From NCBI RefSeq assembly GCF_025151215.1, contig NZ_CP102286.1, positions 558,001 through 622,000 on the forward strand: DNA of 64,000 nt, read 5' to 3'. The notes beneath the pieces are model-generated. The model was not told where the DNA came from and made no database searches. It saw only the letters and a list, made by a program, of their open reading frames with translations. Shown in pieces: positions 59,854-64,000 of this stretch. This stretch comes from Parabacteroides merdae ATCC 43184. GTDB lineage: Bacteria > Bacteroidota > Bacteroidia > Bacteroidales > Tannerellaceae. Position 1 is the first letter of the stretch, and each line of letters opens with the position of its first letter. Both the position numbers and the translations under genes were made by a program.

Positions 59854-61980
59854 ATGAATAAATCTATCGGAACAATGGTTATGGCAACATCCTTATTATT
59901 TGGAGCTTGTAGTGGGGATGGAAAAACGTGCGATCGTGCGACCCAACAGAAAGGAAACACGGAAAATGTGATCGGGCGTTCGGATATTAAAGTCAAAGAC
60001 GGACGGATGACGCCGGAAGTGCTTTGGGCAATGGGACGTATCGGGGGGATGAATGTATCTCCGGACGGACAGAAAGTAGTGTATACTGTAGCCTACTACA
60101 GCGTACCGGAAAACAGAAGTAATCGCGAAGTGTTTGTTATGAATGCAGACGGGACGGACAATAAGCAGATTACAAAAACGTCTTATTCCGAAAATGAAGC
60201 TGTTTGGATTAAAGGTGGAAAAAAAATCGCTTTCCTTTGCAATGAAAGCGGCAGCAGCCAGCTTTGGGAAATGAATCCGGATGGAAGCGACCGCAGACAG
60301 CTCTCTGAATATGAAGGGGATATCGAAGGTTTCGCCTTCTCTCCCGATGAGAAGAAAGTCCTGTTTATTTCACAGGTAAAGACAGTCAAAAGTACGGCAG
60401 ATAAATATCCCGACCTGGATAAGGCTACTGGTATTATTGTCACAGACCTGATGTATAAACATTGGGATGAATGGGTAACAACAGCCCCGCATCCTTTTGT
60501 TGCTGATTTTGATGGTAAGGCAATCAGTAACCCTGTCGATATTATGGAAGGCGAACCGTTTGAAAGCCCGATGAAACCATTCGGAGGAATTGAGCAGTTG
60601 GCATGGAATACTACATCGGACAAGATTGCTTACACGAGTCGTAAAAAGACCGGAAAGGAATATGCGTTGTCCACCAATTCGGATATTTATGTGTATGACC
60701 TGAATACGAAAAAGACGGCCAATATCAGTGAAGGTATTATGGGGTATGACACGAATCCCCAATACTCTCCCGATGGCAAGTTCATCGCATGGCAGAGCAT
60801 GGAGCGTGACGGTTATGAGTCAGACCAGAACCGCTTGATGGTCATGAACTTGGAAACAGGTGAAAAGATATTCGCCAGCAAGGATTTTGATTCCAACGTA
60901 GACGGGTTCGTTTGGAGTGCAGATGCAAAGGCTCTTTACTTTACGGGGGTATGGCATGGTGAGTCCCAAGTATATAAGATCGATCTGACGGATAGCAATA
61001 AAATCACGCCGCTTACTTCCGGAATGTACGATTATGCCGGTGTGGCTTTGTTGGGTGAACATAAGCTGATCGTGCAGCGCCATTCTTTGAGCATGGGAGA
61101 TGAAATCTATTCGATCGATTTGGCTGATAATAATAAAATAGCCCAGTTGACAACAGAGAACAAGCATATCTATGATCAGTTGACAATCGGTAAGGTGGAA
61201 GGTCGTTGGATGAAAACGACAGATGGTAAACAGATGCTTACCTGGGTGATTTATCCTCCTCATTTCGATCCGAATAAGAAATATCCTACCTTGTTATTCT
61301 GCGAAGGTGGTCCTCAAAGCCCGGTAAGCCAATTCTGGTCTTACCGTTGGAATATGCAGATTATGGCTGCTAACGACTATATCGTGGTTGCCCCGAACCG
61401 CCGTGGCCTTCCCGGTTTCGGTATGGAGTGGAACGAACAGGTCAGCGGCGACTATGGAGGCCAGTGCATGAAAGACTATTTTACGGCTATTGACGAGATG
61501 GCGAAAGAGTCGTTTGTCGATAAGGATCGTCTGGGTTGTGTGGGAGCGAGCTTCGGAGGCTTCTCCGTTTATTGGTTGGCTGGTCACCACAACAAACGTT
61601 TCAAAGCCTTTATTGCACATGACGGTATTTTCAATATGGAAATGCAGTATCTGGAAACAGAAGAAATGTGGTTTGCTAATTGGGATATGGGTGGTGCTTA
61701 CTGGGAAAAACAGAATGCGACGGCACAACGTACATTTGCCAATTCCCCGCACTTGTTTGTCGATAAATGGGATACACCGATTCTCTGCATCCACGGTGAA
61801 AAGGATTATCGAATTTTGGCTAACCAGGGTATGGCGGCGTTTAATGCAGCTGTCCTTCGAGGTGTTCCGGCCGAGTTGTTGATCTATCCCGACGAAAACC
61901 ATTGGGTGCTGAAACCTCAGAATGGCGTGCTTTGGCAGCGTACATTCTTCGAATGGCTGGATATGTGGTTGAAGAAATAA
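59854..61980 (+). CDS. S9 family peptidase, DPP5-like
   Basis: The 708-residue protein has a lipoprotein-type signal (lipobox LFGAC), an N-terminal beta-propeller built of WD40/PD40-like strands (about residues 60-440) and a C-terminal alpha/beta hydrolase (about 450-708). The catalytic triad is visible: Ser in VGASFGGFSVYW, Asp in HGEKDYRI and His in DENHWVLK. It cleaves short peptides in the periplasm. Among characterised relatives Porphyromonas gingivalis DPP5 is closest in architecture, but the specificity is not certain. The frame extends up to 59824, at the predicted transcript start, so ATG 59854 is chosen. Confidence 0.88.
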   Translation: MNKSIGTMVMATSLLFGACSGDGKTCDRATQQKGNTENVIGRSDIKVKDGRMTPEVLWAMGRIGGMNVSPDGQKVVYTVAYYSVPENRSNREVFVMNADGTDNKQITKTSYSENEAVWIKGGKKIAFLCNESGSSQLWEMNPDGSDRRQLSEYEGDIEGFAFSPDEKKVLFISQVKTVKSTADKYPDLDKATGIIVTDLMYKHWDEWVTTAPHPFVADFDGKAISNPVDIMEGEPFESPMKPFGGIEQLAWNTTSDKIAYTSRKKTGKEYALSTNSDIYVYDLNTKKTANISEGIMGYDTNPQYSPDGKFIAWQSMERDGYESDQNRLMVMNLETGEKIFASKDFDSNVDGFVWSADAKALYFTGVWHGESQVYKIDLTDSNKITPLTSGMYDYAGVALLGEHKLIVQRHSLSMGDEIYSIDLADNNKIAQLTTENKHIYDQLTIGKVEGRWMKTTDGKQMLTWVIYPPHFDPNKKYPTLLFCEGGPQSPVSQFWSYRWNMQIMAANDYIVVAPNRRGLPGFGMEWNEQVSGDYGGQCMKDYFTAIDEMAKESFVDKDRLGCVGASFGGFSVYWLAGHHNKRFKAFIAHDGIFNMEMQYLETEEMWFANWDMGGAYWEKQNATAQRTFANSPHLFVDKWDTPILCIHGEKDYRILANQGMAAFNAAVLRGVPAELLIYPDENHWVLKPQNGVLWQRTFFEWLDMWLKK

Positions 61981-62000
61981 GGATTTATTCATAAAAGAGA

Positions 62001-62040
62001 AAACGCCGTTCCGAATAGTCTGGGACGGCGTTTCTTTATT
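62001..62040. terminator. Bidirectional terminator between convergent genes
   Basis: AAACGCCGTTCC (62001-62012) pairs with GGGACGGCGTTT (62022-62033), one mismatch, loop about 9 bases, with T tract after it. It ends the S9 peptidase and the aldolase transcripts. Confidence 0.8.
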
Positions 62041-62044
62041 TATA

Positions 62045-63103
62045 CTAAGCAATTGTGATTCCCGGGTCCAGATATACATCCTGTATGGTGTGCAGCAGCT
62101 CTACACCGTCTTTCATCGGACGTTGGAACGCTTTTCGCCCGCTGATCAGTCCCATACCGCCTGCCCGCTTATTGACGACAGCCGTGTAGACCGCATCTTT
62201 CAAGTCGGAAGCTCCGTGAGATTCACCACCAGAGTTGATGAGGCCGACACGTCCCATGTAGTTGTTGGCAACCTGGTAGCGACAGAGGTCAATCGGGTGT
62301 TCTGTAGCTAGTTCGGTGTACATCTTTTGGTCGATTTTGCCAAATTTGACAGCTGTGAATCCTCCGTTGTTTTCCGGTAGCTTCTGCTTTATGATATCTG
62401 CTTTGATCGTAACACCCAAATGGTTGGCTTGGCCTGTCAGGTCGGCTGCGGCATGATAGTCAACACCGTCTTTTTTGAATTCACTGTTGCGCAAGTAACA
62501 CCATAAGATGGTGGCCATTCCTAGCTCGTGCGCATATTCAAAAGCCTCTGACACTTCGACCAACTGTCTTCTACTTTCTTCCGAACCGAAGTAGATGGTA
62601 GCGCCTACGGCTGCAGCTCCCATGTCCCAGGCTTCTTTTACGGAGCCGAACATGATCTGGTTGTATGAATTGGGATAAGTCAGTAATTCGTTATGATTCA
62701 GTTTGACCACAAACGGTATCTTATGCGCATATTTACGTGCTATGGAACCTAAGATTCCGAACGTAGAGGCTACTCCGTTACATCCTCCTTCAATAGCCAA
62801 CCTGACGATGTTTTCCGGATCGAAATAGATCGGGTTCGGAGCGAAGGAAGCTCCCGCCGTATGTTCGATATCTTGGTCCACAGGCAGTATTGAGACGTAT
62901 CCCGTATTTGCCAACCGTCCGCTTCCTAACAGGCGTTGCAGGTTGTTTAATGTTTGGATATTTCTATCCGAGCCGATCCATATACTGTCGATGACAGACG
63001 GTGAAGGAATGTGTATAAGTGATTTATCGATCGTTTTACAAGTGTGTCCCAACAGGAATTCGCTTTGTTCGCCCAGTAGGCTGATAATCTTTGAAGTGTC
63101 CAT
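62045..63103 (-). CDS. Class I fructose-bisphosphate aldolase
   Basis: The 352-residue protein belongs to the DhnA/FbaB-type class I aldolases: the barrel strands [81 protein letters not shown], and [17 protein letters not shown] supply the Schiff-base lysine region, and [43 protein letters not shown] is the phosphate-binding end. It splits fructose 1,6-bisphosphate in glycolysis. It stands alone on the minus strand; the 190 bases upstream hold no further gene on this strand. Confidence 0.92.
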   Translation of the reverse strand: MDTSKIISLLGEQSEFLLGHTCKTIDKSLIHIPSPSVIDSIWIGSDRNIQTLNNLQRLLGSGRLANTGYVSILPVDQDIEHTAGASFAPNPIYFDPENIVRLAIEGGCNGVASTFGILGSIARKYAHKIPFVVKLNHNELLTYPNSYNQIMFGSVKEAWDMGAAAVGATIYFGSEESRRQLVEVSEAFEYAHELGMATILWCYLRNSEFKKDGVDYHAAADLTGQANHLGVTIKADIIKQKLPENNGGFTAVKFGKIDQKMYTELATEHPIDLCRYQVANNYMGRVGLINSGGESHGASDLKDAVYTAVVNKRAGGMGLISGRKAFQRPMKDGVELLHTIQDVYLDPGITIA

Positions 63104-63221
63104 ATTTATGAAAGTTTTTTAATATAACATGGGCCGTAAAGGATAGGTTTCATAGTTTTTATCAATTAACAGATAGAATAAATTTATGAGTTTTTGTAGG
63201 GCTTGTTTTAGAATGTTTCCC

Positions 63222-63229
63222 TACATTTG
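63222..63229 (+). promoter_or_regulatory. Bacteroidetes -7 box (TACATTTG) for rubrerythrin
   Basis: TACATTTG fits TAnnTTTG; predicted leader about 57 bases. Confidence 0.7.
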
Positions 63230-63292
63230 CAAAGAACAAATAACGAGTGTTACAACTATTTTAGATTATACAACCAATAAAAATTTACAAAG

Positions 63293-63844
63293 ATGAAAAA
63301 GAAATGGATTTGCACAGTATGCGGTTATGTACACGAAGGTGATGAAGCTCCTGAATTCTGTCCTCAATGCAAGCAGCCGAAGAGTAAATTTAAAGAAATG
63401 GTAGAAACTACCGGTGCATTGACTTTTGCCGATGAACATGTGATCGGTGTTGCTAAAGGTTGTGATGAAGAAATGATTAAAGATTTGAACGCGCATTTCA
63501 TGGGTGAATGTACTGAAGTCGGTATGTATCTGGCTATGAGTCGCCAAGCTGACCGTGAAGGTTATCCTGAAGTAGCAGAAGCATTCAAACGCTATGCTTG
63601 GGAAGAAGCTGAACACGCTGCTAAGTTTGCCGAACTGCTGGGTGATGTTGTTTGGGACACAAAAACAAACTTGGAGAAACGTAAAGACGCTGAATGCGGT
63701 GCTTGCGAAGATAAGAAACGTATTGCCACTCGTGCAAAACAATTAAACTTGGATGCTATCCACGACACAGTTCACGAAATGTGTAAGGACGAAGCTCGCC
63801 ACGGTAAAGGATTTGAAGGTTTATACAACCGTTATTTCAAATAA
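63293..63844 (+). CDS. Reverse-type rubrerythrin
   Basis: The 183-residue protein has an N-terminal rubredoxin domain with its iron site ([20 protein letters not shown]) followed by a ferritin-like di-iron domain with ExxH motifs ([22 protein letters not shown]). The rubredoxin-first order is that of reverse rubrerythrins, peroxide-reducing enzymes of anaerobes. A CGAC pair inserted between the di-iron helices (about residue 143) is a further detail. It has its own promoter and terminator and protects against oxygen exposure. Confidence 0.93.
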   Translation: MKKKWICTVCGYVHEGDEAPEFCPQCKQPKSKFKEMVETTGALTFADEHVIGVAKGCDEEMIKDLNAHFMGECTEVGMYLAMSRQADREGYPEVAEAFKRYAWEEAEHAAKFAELLGDVVWDTKTNLEKRKDAECGACEDKKRIATRAKQLNLDAIHDTVHEMCKDEARHGKGFEGLYNRYFK

Positions 63845-63866
63845 TTCGCAAATTCGTTAACAAAGG

Positions 63867-63899
63867 AAGGGCATTCTTTTAGGAGAGTGCCCTTTTTAT
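63867..63899 (+). terminator. Terminator after rubrerythrin
   Basis: AAGGGCATTCT (63867-63877) pairs with AGAGTGCCCTT (63884-63894), one G-T pair, followed by TTTTTA. Confidence 0.85.
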
Positions 63900-63943
63900 T
63901 GGAAAAAAATGCTTTTGAGGGGACAACGAATTTAAATTTTCCC

Positions 63944-63951
63944 TACATTTG
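63944..63951 (+). promoter_or_regulatory. Bacteroidetes -7 box (TACATTTG) for the tRNA gene
   Basis: TACATTTG fits TAnnTTTG, 21 bases before the tRNA 5' end. Confidence 0.65.
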
Positions 63952-63972
63952 TACTCGCAAACGACGACCTAA

Positions 63973-64000
63973 GGAAAGCTGCCAGAGTGGTCGAATGGGC
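63973..64000 (+). tRNA. tRNA-Ser, 5' part (cut by window edge)
   Basis: GGAAAGCTGCCAGAGTGG and the following TCGAATGGGC give the acceptor strand and D-arm of a serine tRNA, which in bacteria typically begin GGA(A/G)AG(C/T)-GCCAGAGTGGTC. The anticodon is outside the window, so the isoacceptor cannot be given. Confidence 0.85.

Noticed and set aside
61294..62079. Open frame of 261 residues on the minus strand opposite the S9 peptidase
   Set aside because: It lies wholly opposite the catalytic domain of a clear peptidase gene, has no recognisable domain, and its codons mirror the sense gene.

Overview
The window looks like chromosome of a gut Bacteroidales bacterium, most likely Parabacteroides. 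The evidence is the repeated promoter box TAnnTTTG in place of a sigma-70 -10 box, a succinate-to-propionate methylmalonyl-CoA decarboxylase operon, a TonB receptor, a hybrid two-component sensor with an AraC output, a type IX secretion PorE-like lipoprotein, and an acidic-residue-specific dipeptidyl peptidase (DPP11 type). The genus is an inference; order-level placement is much firmer. Most of the sequence is ordinary core chromosome.

Layout. 1-1.8 kb: end of an efflux operon with two ABC-2 permeases. 1.9-3.5 kb: a complete IS3-family insertion sequence. 3.9-8.4 kb: DPP11-like peptidase, CYTH protein, DUF2027/Smr protein, GNAT acetyltransferase (all minus). 8.5-13.8 kb: queA, PorE-like lipoprotein, a thioredoxin-fold lipoprotein and an M48 protease. 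13.9 kb: a likely free-standing small RNA. 14-17.3 kb: bifunctional-nuclease family protein, NupC transporter, rsmE, sugar acetyltransferase. 17.3-20.2 kb: guaA followed by a GMP-synthase paralogue whose glutaminase domain is cut down and lacks its catalytic residues. 20.3-27 kb: coiled-coil membrane protein, Crp-type regulator, and a TolC/HlyD/permease/permease efflux operon paralogous to the one at the left edge; neither shows an ATPase gene.

27-36.3 kb: secreted sugar isomerase-like lipoprotein, then a minus-strand run lysS-gpsA-pgi-HAD phosphatase and another of yicC-gmk-small membrane protein-nadD, and divergent tsaB. 36.5-39.5 kb: an accessory-looking module, an HU-like protein coupled to a VirE-type primase/helicase-like ATPase, framed by octamer arrays ACTATCAT in opposite orientation on the two sides and followed by a 48-residue membrane protein. 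This is the best candidate in the window for an undescribed system. 40-44.6 kb: mce-mmdA-oadG-biotin carrier-oadB, a sodium-pumping methylmalonyl-CoA decarboxylase operon. 44.8-50 kb: TonB receptor, metA (with the Glu111 that predicts acetyl-CoA use) and a U32 protein. 50.3-54.7 kb: WbuC cupin, a periplasmic-sugar-binding hybrid sensor and a PfkB sugar kinase, resembling a fructose regulon. 54.9-64 kb: small acidic protein, TPR protein, lepA, SPOR lipoprotein, S9 peptidase, class I aldolase, reverse-type rubrerythrin, and the first 28 bases of a tRNA-Ser.

Two families of intergenic repeats recur: heptad arrays of AATTGAC/GTCAATT, some of which include stop codons of neighbouring genes, and interrupted palindromes of the type GTTTCAT-n-ATGAAAC. 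Only sequence reading was available; family names come from recognised motifs, not searches.
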